Shown one piece after another: positions 6,904 to 13,724 of a stretch of DNA of 19,285 nt. The stretch is from contig JAQVQU010000013.1 in assembly GCA_028701415.1 (NCBI GenBank), positions 1 through 19,285 of the forward strand, given 5' to 3'. Below the pieces are notes generated by a model. It saw only the letters and a list, made by a program, of their open reading frames with translations. It was not told where the DNA came from and searched no databases. Origin of the DNA: Clostridia bacterium (GTDB taxonomy: Bacteria; Bacillota; Clostridia; Christensenellales; DTU072). The position numbers and the translations under genes are program-made. Position 1 is the stretch's first letter, and each line of letters begins with the position of its first letter.

Positions 6904-7935
6904 ATGACTGGATTGCAAGGAATTTTAATTTTATCGATGGTGCTTGCGTATACTATGTATATGGGGTTTAATGATGGGTCTTTAGCTATATCAACAACCA
7001 TTGTAACACGTGCAACAAAACCTAAAACTGCCCTTCTTATCGCAGCTATAACTAAGTTTATTGTTCCAATTGGTGCTTTTTATATTGGGAGCAATATTGT
7101 TGCCGAAAAATTAAGTTTGCAGATGTTTGTTGGGACCTTGCCAACTGGAGATATGGGGTTTGCCTTTTTATTTGCAGGACTGCTGGGTGCGATGATTTGG
7201 GCGATTGTTTCATACTTTTTGAAATTACCAATATCTATTTCACATACACTTCTGGGGGGTATTATTGGAGCTGGTTCAGTTTGCATAGGATTTTACTCTG
7301 TTAATTGGACAGGTTACGTTTTGTTTAATGTTGTGGCTATGGTATTTTTAGCCCCTTTGGTTGCTCTTATTCTAGGTTTCCTCCTATTAAAACTCATAAA
7401 AAAAATATCTAGTAAAGCGCCAGGGCGAAGGGCAGGGAACGTTCTAATCTGGATGCAAAGAATAAACTTTGTTCTCTTGTCAGGTTCTTTCGCTTCTAAC
7501 AATTGGCAAAAGTCCTTAGGTATATTGCTTATGGCGTCAGCTATGGGAATTATGGACTTCAGCGGCGGGGTTTCAGTTTGGATTGTCGTTTCAATCGCAG
7601 GAGCAATGATGCTTGGAATGTTGATTGGAGGAACTAATATAATTTTGACTACTGGAAAGAAATTGTTCAAGGTTGAACCCATTCATTCAGTCGCAGCACA
7701 ATTAACAGCAAGTATAATTGCTGAAGTAAGTAATATGACAGGAATAGCATTAGGAGTAGGGCAAGCAATGACCGCTTCGATTATTGGAGCAGGGGCAGCC
7801 GACAGGTTGAATGCTGTCCAATGGAGGAAAGCTAGAAATATACTTATAGGATGGACTTTGACTCTTCCAATTTCTGGGTTAATTGGCGCCTTGATTTATG
7901 TTATTACTTCAGCTCTAATGGGTGTCCCTTTGTAA
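6904..7935 (+). CDS. PiT-family inorganic phosphate transporter
   Basis: A very hydrophobic 343-residue protein with about ten membrane segments. It has the first PiT signature GFNDG (21-25) and the LPISISHTLLGGIIGAG block (108-124) of the first repeat. In the second repeat SNNWQKSLGI (198-207) stands where GANDxQK is usual, and the expected PVSTTH-type motif is replaced by IALGVGQ (281-287), although the following SIIGAGAADRLNAVQWRKARNI is normal. PiT proteins import phosphate, often as a metal-phosphate complex, using a cation gradient. The ATG at 6904 is preferred, with a weak AGAGTGG before it; the frame can be extended to a TTG at 6868, but that codon is inside the leader hairpin. The DUF47 gene follows after 59 bp, the usual partner arrangement. 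The changed second-repeat residues may alter ion coupling or substrate, so the exact ligand is less certain than the family. Confidence 0.85.
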   Translation: MTGLQGILILSMVLAYTMYMGFNDGSLAISTTIVTRATKPKTALLIAAITKFIVPIGAFYIGSNIVAEKLSLQMFVGTLPTGDMGFAFLFAGLLGAMIWAIVSYFLKLPISISHTLLGGIIGAGSVCIGFYSVNWTGYVLFNVVAMVFLAPLVALILGFLLLKLIKKISSKAPGRRAGNVLIWMQRINFVLLSGSFASNNWQKSLGILLMASAMGIMDFSGGVSVWIVVSIAGAMMLGMLIGGTNIILTTGKKLFKVEPIHSVAAQLTASIIAEVSNMTGIALGVGQAMTASIIGAGAADRLNAVQWRKARNILIGWTLTLPISGLIGALIYVITSALMGVPL

Positions 7936-7994
7936 AGAATATGCTTTAAGACATAGTAGAAAAATATGAAACGTTAATAGAAAAGAGGTGAAAA

Positions 7995-8603
7995 ATGCTA
8001 AAATTCAGAAATAAAAAAAGAGATAATTTTTATGATATGTTGCTGTCCCAAGCTGAAATTTGTTCTAAAGGAATGAAACAGTTGCAAGAATTTTGTATTA
8101 CACATGACGAAAATATGGCTCAAAAAGTAATAATGACTGAAGAAGAAGGTGATATGGCAAGACGAATTTTGACAGATGAGTTAGACAACACTTTCATTAC
8201 CCCTCTTGATAGGGAAGACCTTTTCAAACTAAGCAGCGAGCTAGATGAGATTCTAGACTATGCCAAGACATCTGTGGATGAGATACGTGCATATGGCGTA
8301 GTGCCTGATGAGAACATGATAGAGCTTACTGGAACTCTTTTAGATATGACCGAACATATTATTCTTGCAGTATCTCATATGGAAAAACATAGATCAATAG
8401 CTCAAGATGAAGCAATATATGTTAAATCTTTGGAGAATAAAGTGGGGGATATGGCGACGAAGTCTTTAGCTGTTCTTTTTGATGAGGAAGATCATCGAAA
8501 GATTTTCAAGTATAGAGAAATATATCGCCATTTGAATCGAACTGCAGATGTTGCAGATGCAGCTATGGATACTCTTTTGAGAATAATTGTAAAAATGTCT
8601 TAA
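7995..8603 (+). CDS. DUF47 / PhoU-like regulator of the PiT transporter
   Basis: A soluble, all-helical 202-residue protein of the TIGR00153/DUF47 family. Visible family features are the EEEGDMARRILTDELDNTFITPLDREDLFKLSSELDEILDYA stretch (about 49-90), with its ExxxD metal-ligand-type pattern, and a second, similar PhoU-like half (ENKVGDMA...HLNRTADVADAAMDTLLR). DUF47 proteins are nearly always encoded next to PiT transporters and are thought to control their activity, as PhoU does for the Pst system. The start has GAGGTGA 5 nt upstream. Length is normal for the family. The stop is 13 bp from the ATG of the YfbR-like gene, so these form one operon. Confidence 0.9.
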   Translation: MLKFRNKKRDNFYDMLLSQAEICSKGMKQLQEFCITHDENMAQKVIMTEEEGDMARRILTDELDNTFITPLDREDLFKLSSELDEILDYAKTSVDEIRAYGVVPDENMIELTGTLLDMTEHIILAVSHMEKHRSIAQDEAIYVKSLENKVGDMATKSLAVLFDEEDHRKIFKYREIYRHLNRTADVADAAMDTLLRIIVKMS

Positions 8604-8616
8604 TTTTGGAGGAACG

Positions 8617-9195
8617 ATGAACTATAATTTTTTTGCTTATCTGAATCGGATGAAATTCATCGAGAGATGGAGTTTGATGCACTCAACAATCAAAGAAAAT
8701 ATAATGGAGCACTCTGAACAGGTTGCTCAAATATCTCATATATTAGGTGTTATAAACAATGTGGTTTTCGGCGGAAACGCAAACCCAGGTGATTGTGTTA
8801 AACTAGCCGTATTTCACGATGCAAATGAGGTAATAACAGGAGATTTGCCTACCCCAGTGAAATATTTCAACGTAGAGATTAGGACGGCATATAAGTCTTT
8901 AGAAAGTGTTGCCAATGATAAATTGATTTCAATGCTTCCAGAGGAACTTAGAGGGGTCTACAAGAAGATTCTTGACCCAGACAAAAATTCAATAGAATAT
9001 AAATTAGTGTCAGCTGCGGATAAAATTTCGGCGTATATAAAGTGTCTAGATGAATTAAAATCCGGGAACAAAGAGTTTTTAAAGGCTAAGAAGACAATAA
9101 AACAAAAAATTGATGATATAACTCTTCCAGAAGTGCAGTATTTTATGGATAATTTTATTAAGGGATTCGAATTATCTTTAGATGAAATGGAATAA
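8617..9195 (+). CDS. yfbR: 5'-deoxynucleotidase of the YfbR family (HD domain)
   Basis: The 192-residue product matches E. coli YfbR along its whole length as remembered: FFAYLNRMKFIERWSLM near the start, NIMEHSEQVAQISHIL with the first metal His (about residue 32), AVFHDANEVITGDLPTPVKYFN with the HD pair (about 68-69) and the substrate-contacting E-TGDLPTPVKYFN segment, then AADKISAYIKCLDEL (third-helix Asp) and FIKGFELSLDEME at the end. The enzyme removes the 5' phosphate from deoxynucleoside monophosphates in the cytoplasm. All metal-binding residues of the HD fold appear present, so an active enzyme is expected. GGAGGA lies 5 nt before the ATG. Placement in one operon with the PiT and DUF47 genes joins phosphate release from nucleotides to phosphate uptake. 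That functional link is inferred from context only. Confidence 0.9.
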   Translation: MNYNFFAYLNRMKFIERWSLMHSTIKENIMEHSEQVAQISHILGVINNVVFGGNANPGDCVKLAVFHDANEVITGDLPTPVKYFNVEIRTAYKSLESVANDKLISMLPEELRGVYKKILDPDKNSIEYKLVSAADKISAYIKCLDELKSGNKEFLKAKKTIKQKIDDITLPEVQYFMDNFIKGFELSLDEME

Positions 9196-9239
9196 AAGAT
9201 TAATCCTTAACTTACGGAATTAATATAAGCAAAAATTAA

Positions 9240-9263
9240 AGCCCTTCTCTTGGGAGAAGGGCT
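9240..9263 (-). terminator. Hairpin terminator shared by the converging genes
   Basis: AGCCCTTCTC and GAGAAGGGCT form a perfect 10-bp stem with a TTGG loop. On the minus strand it is followed by TTAATTTTTG, a good U-tract for the signal-peptidase-like gene ending at 9320. On the plus strand the tail is AAAACTTTATAATTATTT, weaker, but it may also stop the phosphate operon. Confidence 0.85.
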
Positions 9264-9319
9264 AAAACTTTATAATTATTTATTAAAAATATGCTGTAAC
9301 TTCCTTTCTAAGTATTTCT

Positions 9320-10348
9320 CTAGCGTCTTGTTCCTTGAACTCGAGGGCGTTGGAATTCAACATTAGCATGGGTGATTCTTGACGCAGGTCTTCTCGGGGC
9401 AACCATCCCGGCTCCTCTTACTTGTCTGGCGGTGTCAAGAAAATATGCGCGATACATACCATTAATTCTCTTTTTTGCTTTTTCTATATAAGCCGAATGA
9501 GGAATGCATATGTATCCAGACCGGTCAACATGGTCATCATAGCGTTGGAAGTTCTTGTTTATATTAAAATAGATATGGCCATTTGTGCAATGAAGAATGC
9601 CAAAAAGATATTTACCAATGTAAACTAAATCTGCATCATATCCCTTTTCAATTCTCATCCCTCCACTTTTTACAAAAGCCTTGATATTCTCATAAATATA
9701 TAGGTTCTCTGTCGACAATCTGTTTACGTTTACTCCTTCGGGGAAAGGACTACCTATTTTTTTCATTCTTCCACGATGTATAGCAACGATTACAGGAATC
9801 CCGACCATAATTAGAGCAAGAACTGCAAGAGATACATAAGAGAGCCAGCTAAAATAAGTCAAATAAAAAGTCACATATCCAAGGTAAGGGATTGGGGCAA
9901 CCCATTTACCTAACAATTTACCTGAATCAATTGTGTAAGTATTAAGGGTCATATCATCAATGTTGTGGGATGTATATATTGTTTGACCATTTGTATCAGT
10001 TTCTGAGCTAATAAACACCTGAGTAACAACTCTGTTAACGGTGTTTTCTGTTACATAATAAGCAAATACATCATTCTTTTGGAGTTCATCTAACTCAGGA
10101 TTATATTCTTTTAAGAGAATTTTGCTGCCTTTTTCCACGCTCCTCATAAACTCGCCTTCATCAATATCGTCATACTCAAACTCTCTTGTTACGTCCATGA
10201 AATCATATGTACGATATCCAAGAAGAGATGCATCAACTACTAGATAATTCCAGAAAAATACTAAGAAAAATATGGCGTATAGTATTGCCATGGCAAAGGC
10301 CCATATGGCAGGAACGACTACTCTCTTTTGTTCGGCAAGGTTGCGCAT
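9320..10348 (-). CDS. Signal-peptidase-I-like (SipW-type) membrane protein lacking the catalytic Ser and His
   Basis: The 342-residue product has membrane segments at about 12-38 and 158-190 with an outside domain between them, and a basic cytoplasmic C-terminal domain of about 150 residues. The outside domain can be aligned by eye with SipW/ER-type signal peptidases. EGEFMRSVEKGSKILLK (64-80) takes the place of the SGSMEP...GS block, LQKNDVFAYYV (89-99) that of KxGDVITF, TVNRVVTQVF (103-112) that of VTHRI, YTSHNIDDMTL (125-135) that of the TKGDxNNxxD segment, and LLGKWVAPIPYLGYVTFYL (145-163) the typical GxxxPYxGY end before the second membrane helix. In this alignment the catalytic Ser is Glu66 and the His is Asn105, so proteolysis is unlikely. 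The C-terminal domain (NLYIYENIKAFVKSGG onward) is not recognised and ends in an Arg-rich tail. The start has GAGGT 5 nt upstream. The relationship is remote and needs structural confirmation. Confidence 0.5.
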   Translation of the reverse strand: MRNLAEQKRVVVPAIWAFAMAILYAIFFLVFFWNYLVVDASLLGYRTYDFMDVTREFEYDDIDEGEFMRSVEKGSKILLKEYNPELDELQKNDVFAYYVTENTVNRVVTQVFISSETDTNGQTIYTSHNIDDMTLNTYTIDSGKLLGKWVAPIPYLGYVTFYLTYFSWLSYVSLAVLALIMVGIPVIVAIHRGRMKKIGSPFPEGVNVNRLSTENLYIYENIKAFVKSGGMRIEKGYDADLVYIGKYLFGILHCTNGHIYFNINKNFQRYDDHVDRSGYICIPHSAYIEKAKKRINGMYRAYFLDTARQVRGAGMVAPRRPASRITHANVEFQRPRVQGTRR

Positions 10349-10377
10349 TTATACCTCAATAATATTTATGTATGTTA

Positions 10378-10406
10378 ATTATATAACAAAGGAGTGATAA
10401 GTTCAA
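10378..10406 (-). promoter_or_regulatory. Promoter of the signal-peptidase-like gene
   Basis: On the minus strand TTGAAC (10406-10401) and TATAAT (10383-10378) are 17 bp apart, with the gene start about 30 bp further on at 10348. It shows that this gene is transcribed independently of the upstream TIGR00725 gene. Confidence 0.7.
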
Positions 10407-10413
10407 TTATTTA

Positions 10414-10440
10414 CTTGCTGGATAGGAGATACCCAGCAGG
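10414..10440 (-). terminator. Possible hairpin terminator after the TIGR00725-like gene
   Basis: On the minus strand CCTGCTGG and CCAGCAAG pair over 8 bp (one G-T pair) around an 11-nt loop, 43 bp beyond the stop at 10484. The tail AGTAAATAATTG is not U-rich, so termination is uncertain. It lies just before the promoter of the next gene. Confidence 0.4.
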
Positions 10441-10483
10441 ATATAATGTCTAATATTAAAGAAAGAATAATTTTTATAGAAAT

Positions 10484-11050
10484 CTAATTATGCGGAGTAA
10501 TTCTAGTATATCCTCCCTCGTATCGAGACAAATTCTGGTTAATTATCATAAGGGCTTCCTCTGGATTATCGGCAGAATAAATTCTATCATCAGGAATATC
10601 TTTATACCTAATTTTATCATCTAAAGGCTTTCCTGCAACTTTTTCAGCCCAACCCTCAGAAGAAGCCAATGCAACAATTAACTTCTTTAATGCCCATGCA
10701 TTTGCGATTTCAGAGAGAGTCCCAGCTGCCCCTCCTACCGCGATTACAGCGTTAGCATTAGCTACAATAACATTCCTATATAAATCTAACCCTGTAGCGA
10801 TAGGAATATCAATGAAAGGATTAGCTTCGTTTACGTTAAATCCAGGGAGAATACCGATAACGTCTCCCTCTACATACTTATTTGAAGTATGCGCTCCTTT
10901 GCAGGCTGCACCCATAACTCCGTTTAGTCCTCCACACTGTAGCCTATATCCATTATCTATAATAAGCTTTCCTAGCATAAAAGCTATTTCATAATTTTTT
11001 GATCCTTCTGGTGCTTTGGAATTCCCAATGATGGCAATAATTTTTCGCAT
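10484..11050 (-). CDS. TIGR00725/LOG-like Rossmann-fold nucleotide-binding protein
   Basis: The 188-residue product starts MRKIIAIIGNSKAPEGSKNYE and shows the family blocks CGGLNGVMGAACKGA (residues 39-53) and VIAVGGAAGTLSEIANAWALKK (101-122). The GGxGTxxE-type loop, here GGAAGTLSE, is the phosphate-binding and catalytic-type motif of the lysine-decarboxylase-like/LOG group. LOG proteins release cytokinin-type bases from nucleotide monophosphates by phosphoribohydrolase action, and bacterial TIGR00725 members are small cytoplasmic proteins of poorly known substrate. The ATG at 11050 is chosen because AGAGAGG lies 5 nt upstream; an in-frame ATG 14 codons earlier has none and sits at the promoter's transcript start. 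The gene appears monocistronic with its own promoter. Phosphoribohydrolase activity is inferred from the loop only. Confidence 0.8.
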   Translation of the reverse strand: MRKIIAIIGNSKAPEGSKNYEIAFMLGKLIIDNGYRLQCGGLNGVMGAACKGAHTSNKYVEGDVIGILPGFNVNEANPFIDIPIATGLDLYRNVIVANANAVIAVGGAAGTLSEIANAWALKKLIVALASSEGWAEKVAGKPLDDKIRYKDIPDDRIYSADNPEEALMIINQNLSRYEGGYTRITPHN

Positions 11051-11080
11051 GAAAACCTCTCTATAAACAAATTTTAATTT

Positions 11081-11109
11081 AGTATAACACATGATATATA
11101 TATAGACAA
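11081..11109 (-). promoter_or_regulatory. Promoter of the TIGR00725-like gene
   Basis: On the minus strand TTGTCT (11109-11104) and TATACT (11086-11081) are separated by 17 bp, with the ATG at 11050 about 25 nt after the expected transcript start. Confidence 0.7.
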
Positions 11110-11399
11110 CATTATGCTAAAAAAGAGAAAAGCAAGAGAAAGACTCAAAGATATTCTTTTTTGAGATAGTGTTTATGAGTTCGTTTTTAAAAAGGTTACC
11201 CCATTAAATATATAAAAGCATATATAAACGTTCATAATCCCTTGGATTGTAGAAAAATAATTCAATAATTAGTGTATATGAAATTAAGAATAATTCTACA
11301 AACTAGTATTAATTAGGATGTTTGAATTTTAAAAATAGGAAATTAGTATTAAAATAAATGAAATAGAATTAATCAGAACGAAGGAAATTTTAAAAAGAT
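11110..11399. other. AT-rich intergenic region without recognisable gene
   Basis: I see no open frame with a ribosome binding site, no RNA gene and no exact repeat. There are only loosely similar AT-rich stretches such as GGAAATTAGTATTAAAAT and GGAAATTTTAAAAAG. It separates a minus-strand promoter from the tRNA promoter. Confidence 0.5.
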
Positions 11400-11428
11400 T
11401 TTACAAGCTAACACTAATATTGTATTAT
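11400..11428 (+). promoter_or_regulatory. Promoter of tRNA-Ser
   Basis: TTTACA (11400-11405) and TATTAT (11423-11428) are 17 bp apart. The expected start is only about 5 nt before the mature tRNA 5' end, as is common for single tRNA genes. Confidence 0.65.
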
Positions 11429-11439
11429 GTTTAAGTTAT

Positions 11440-11531
11440 GGAGAGATGGCAGAGTCTGGTCGATCGCGCACGACTCGAAATCGTGTGAGCTAGGAATAGC
11501 TCCGTGGGTTCGAATCCCACTCTCTCCGCCA
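11440..11531 (+). tRNA. tRNA-Ser(CGA)
   Basis: The acceptor stem GGAGAGA/TCTCTCC is perfect and is followed by discriminator G and an encoded CCA. The anticodon stem CACGA/TCGTG encloses the loop CTCGAAA, giving anticodon CGA, which reads serine codon UCG. The long variable arm GAGCTA-GGAA-TAGCTC is the class II hallmark of tRNA-Ser, and the T arm GTGGG-TTCGAAT-CCCAC is canonical. Total length is 92 nt including CCA. It is a single gene, not part of a tRNA cluster in this window. Confidence 0.96.
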
Positions 11532-11580
11532 CAAACAGAGACTAATGATAGCTCTTTAATTTTCTTTATTAGGTTAAAAT

Positions 11581-11610
11581 AGGTACCAAATAAATTATTT
11601 ATTGATACCT
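11581..11610. repeat. Imperfect 30-bp inverted repeat after tRNA-Ser
   Basis: AGGTA (11581-11585) pairs with TACCT (11606-11610), and the inner CAAATAAA and TTTATTG pair with one mismatch and one bulge around a small loop. A weak U-tract follows. It could end the tRNA transcript, but it also could be chance in AT-rich DNA. The rest of 11532-11770 shows no gene. Confidence 0.4.
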
Positions 11611-11771
11611 TATGTTTAATAAAAAGCATATAATCAAACAATATTTTTGTTAAGAACAAGTTATTATATGCTAGCATCAGTGAGTGATTTTAAGCGGTAT
11701 TTTTACTAGTTTCATAGTAATTTTTGTTTTTTCAGTTTATGGATATTCAAAAGATAGGAATTGCAATTACC

Positions 11772-11800
11772 TTGATTGCGCGCACGCATTAATATATAAT
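11772..11800 (+). promoter_or_regulatory. Promoter of the GLUG-protein/beta-galactosidase locus
   Basis: TTGATT (11772-11777) and TATAAT (11795-11800) have 17 bp spacing, giving a leader of about 48 nt before the GTG at 11855. The spacer starts with a GC-rich GCGCGCACGC stretch. A GCAAT/ATTGC inverted repeat (11763-11779) overlaps the -35 box and might be an operator. Confidence 0.65.
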
Positions 11801-11854
11801 ATATTTAATTTATTCTAGACAATTTTTTATGAGCACTGAAATAAGGATTGCAAA

Positions 11855-13699
11855 GTGGGCAAAAAAGAAACTAATTCTCATAATCTTAATGGGCAGAATA
11901 TAACTAAGGCTAACGATAGCCCTGTTGAAAGTGCTTTAAGCACAGAAAAGAATATGAGGGGAATTTCGAAAAAGCAGAATATAACTAAGGCTAAAGATAG
12001 TAATGATGTAAGTTCTCCGAGTACTGAAAAGAATATGAGGGGAATTTCGAAAAAGCAGAATATAACTAAGGCTAAAGATAGTAATGATGTAAGTTCTCCG
12101 AGTACTGAAAAGAATATGAGGGGAATTTCGAAAAAGCAGAATATAACTAAGGCTAAAGATAGTAATGATGTAAGTTCTCCGAGTACTGAAAAGAATAGGA
12201 GAAGAATATCGAAAAAACAGTTTCTAATTATTTCTATTGTTTCAGTTTTTTTTGTAGCGATAGTGGTTGTTTCTACAATATTGATAGTTAAGTATTTTTA
12301 TTCTGATGATGTTGATCCCGGGATAGATTATTCTAACCCTATTAGAAAAGAGTACAGTTACGCAATTGATGTCAGCGATGAAGACGGGTACGTTATAGAT
12401 TCTTCTTGGTTAGGGGATATAGATTATTCAAGCTTAGAAATTGTTTTTTCTGAGGATAAAGTTCTGATGATAGATAGCGATTTTAGGCTATTCTTGTCTA
12501 ACGATGAGGAAGATATAAGCCCAGGGATGATGGGAGTAATTGAGTTTTTCTCAGAAGGAAAATTGATTTGCAAAATTTCGGTAGCCATTTTAGAAGCATC
12601 TGTTTATATACACTCCAAGGATGAACTTATGTCGATACCTCCCGGTAGTCAGAACATTTATATACAAACAGAAGATATCGATATGGCAGGTGAATCCTTC
12701 CAAATAGAAAATTTTTCGGGTAAGTACTATGGTAATCATAGGAAGATTATTAATCTTAGTTTTTCAGGTGATAAATGTGGTTTATTTAAACTTCCCCAAA
12801 ATGCCTTGATTTCCTCTTTGACATTGGATAAGTTTTCTGCGATTTGTAATTCATCTGCGGAGAGTGGCTATTTTGGAGCCCTAGCTGATAGGGCGCAAAA
12901 TACTGAAATATTGTATTGTATTTCAACTGGCACAATAACCATAGAAACAGGTAGTTATGATGGCTTATATGTTTTAGGGGGGTTGGTAGGAGAAACTTTT
13001 TGTTTACCAAGACAAAGGGATACGGATATTGTCAATGAGATTAGTTATTGTCAAACTGATGTTGACCTACATATAACCGGCAAAGGCTATATTTTCTTGG
13101 GAGGGGTTACCGGTATTTCTAAGAATGTTACAATTGAATCATGTTATTCTCTAGGAGAAATTAAGATTGAAGCGAGCGAAGCAACAAACTACATTAGAGG
13201 TATTGCTACTGGGGGGATATGCGGGAGTCTTGAGAAAGAGTATTCTCCCTCAGTAATTATAGAAGCGCTTGACACTTGCAAGAACTTGTATAGCTATTCG
13301 GACATCAATATTGACATTAAAGGCGGAGGAGATGGAATTACTGTCTCTGCTGGAGGGGTATTTGGGATAGTGATTAACCATGGAACGATTAACTCAGGAT
13401 ATTATGGGGATATGTATCTACGATCTGGTAGCTGCAATCTTAATGCAGGAGGTTTTTCCGGAGAAGCAGAGAACAGTACTGTTTGGGAAATGTCTTTTCG
13501 TGGGGTTACTATAAACGGTATAATAGAAATTAGAAGCGCTGGTGGGGTTTACGCTGGGGGATTGGCGGGGATTACGTCAAATATTTTGTATTCGGAAATT
13601 ACTAAAGTCCCTTTACCTTCAATTGAAACCCTTTCTGCTTCGGGAGGGCCAGGTTCAAGGCCACAGATTGCGGAAGAATATGTAGCTTCCGAGCTTTGA
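11855..13699 (+). CDS. Type II membrane protein with cytoplasmic 27-residue repeats and GLUG-like extracellular domain
   Basis: The 614-residue product starts at GTG with AAGGA 7 nt upstream; the nearby ATG at 11829 is in another frame and closes after 24 codons. Residues 32-112 are three identical 27-residue repeats, unit KNMRGISKKQ + NITKAKDSNDVSSPSTE, flanked by decayed partial units (NITKANDSPVES before; KNRRRISKKQ after). They are basic, Ser/Asn-rich and probably disordered. One membrane helix follows (about 123-148, FLIISIVSVFFVAIVVVSTI), with the positive side placing the repeats in the cytoplasm. The outer part begins with an about 100-residue region and then has repeated turns of the GLUG type (GGLVGE, GGVTGI, GGICGS, GGVFGI, GGFSGE, GGLAGI, about 373-570), predicting a beta-helix-like fold as in surface adhesins or carbohydrate-contacting proteins. 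There is no LPxTG anchor. It is followed after 25 bp by the beta-galactosidase gene, so a glycan-related surface or sensing role is possible but unproven. Confidence 0.75.
   Translation: MGKKETNSHNLNGQNITKANDSPVESALSTEKNMRGISKKQNITKAKDSNDVSSPSTEKNMRGISKKQNITKAKDSNDVSSPSTEKNMRGISKKQNITKAKDSNDVSSPSTEKNRRRISKKQFLIISIVSVFFVAIVVVSTILIVKYFYSDDVDPGIDYSNPIRKEYSYAIDVSDEDGYVIDSSWLGDIDYSSLEIVFSEDKVLMIDSDFRLFLSNDEEDISPGMMGVIEFFSEGKLICKISVAILEASVYIHSKDELMSIPPGSQNIYIQTEDIDMAGESFQIENFSGKYYGNHRKIINLSFSGDKCGLFKLPQNALISSLTLDKFSAICNSSAESGYFGALADRAQNTEILYCISTGTITIETGSYDGLYVLGGLVGETFCLPRQRDTDIVNEISYCQTDVDLHITGKGYIFLGGVTGISKNVTIESCYSLGEIKIEASEATNYIRGIATGGICGSLEKEYSPSVIIEALDTCKNLYSYSDINIDIKGGGDGITVSAGGVFGIVINHGTINSGYYGDMYLRSGSCNLNAGGFSGEAENSTVWEMSFRGVTINGIIEIRSAGGVYAGGLAGITSNILYSEITKVPLPSIETLSASGGPGSRPQIAEEYVASEL
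11948..12190 (+). repeat. Three perfect tandem copies of an 81-bp in-frame repeat
   Basis: Copies run 11948-12028, 12029-12109 and 12110-12190 and appear identical base for base. Degenerate partial units flank them (from about 11897, and 12191-12220). Unit length is a multiple of three, so copy-number change keeps the reading frame. Identity of all third-codon positions indicates very recent expansion. Confidence 0.95.
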
Positions 13700-13724
13700 T
13701 TTCATTTTCACAATGGAGGAATAA

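Noticed and set aside
11414..11677. Minus-strand 87-codon frame giving GGESGIRTHGAIPSSHDFESCAIDQTLPSL
   Set aside because: It is the reverse complement of the tRNA-Ser gene, a well-known source of false proteins; it has no ribosome binding site.
11440..13700. tRNA-Ser as attachment site of an integrated element carrying the glycan locus
   Set aside because: No second copy of the tRNA 3' end, no integrase and no base-composition break are seen within the window; the right end is outside it, so it stays untested.
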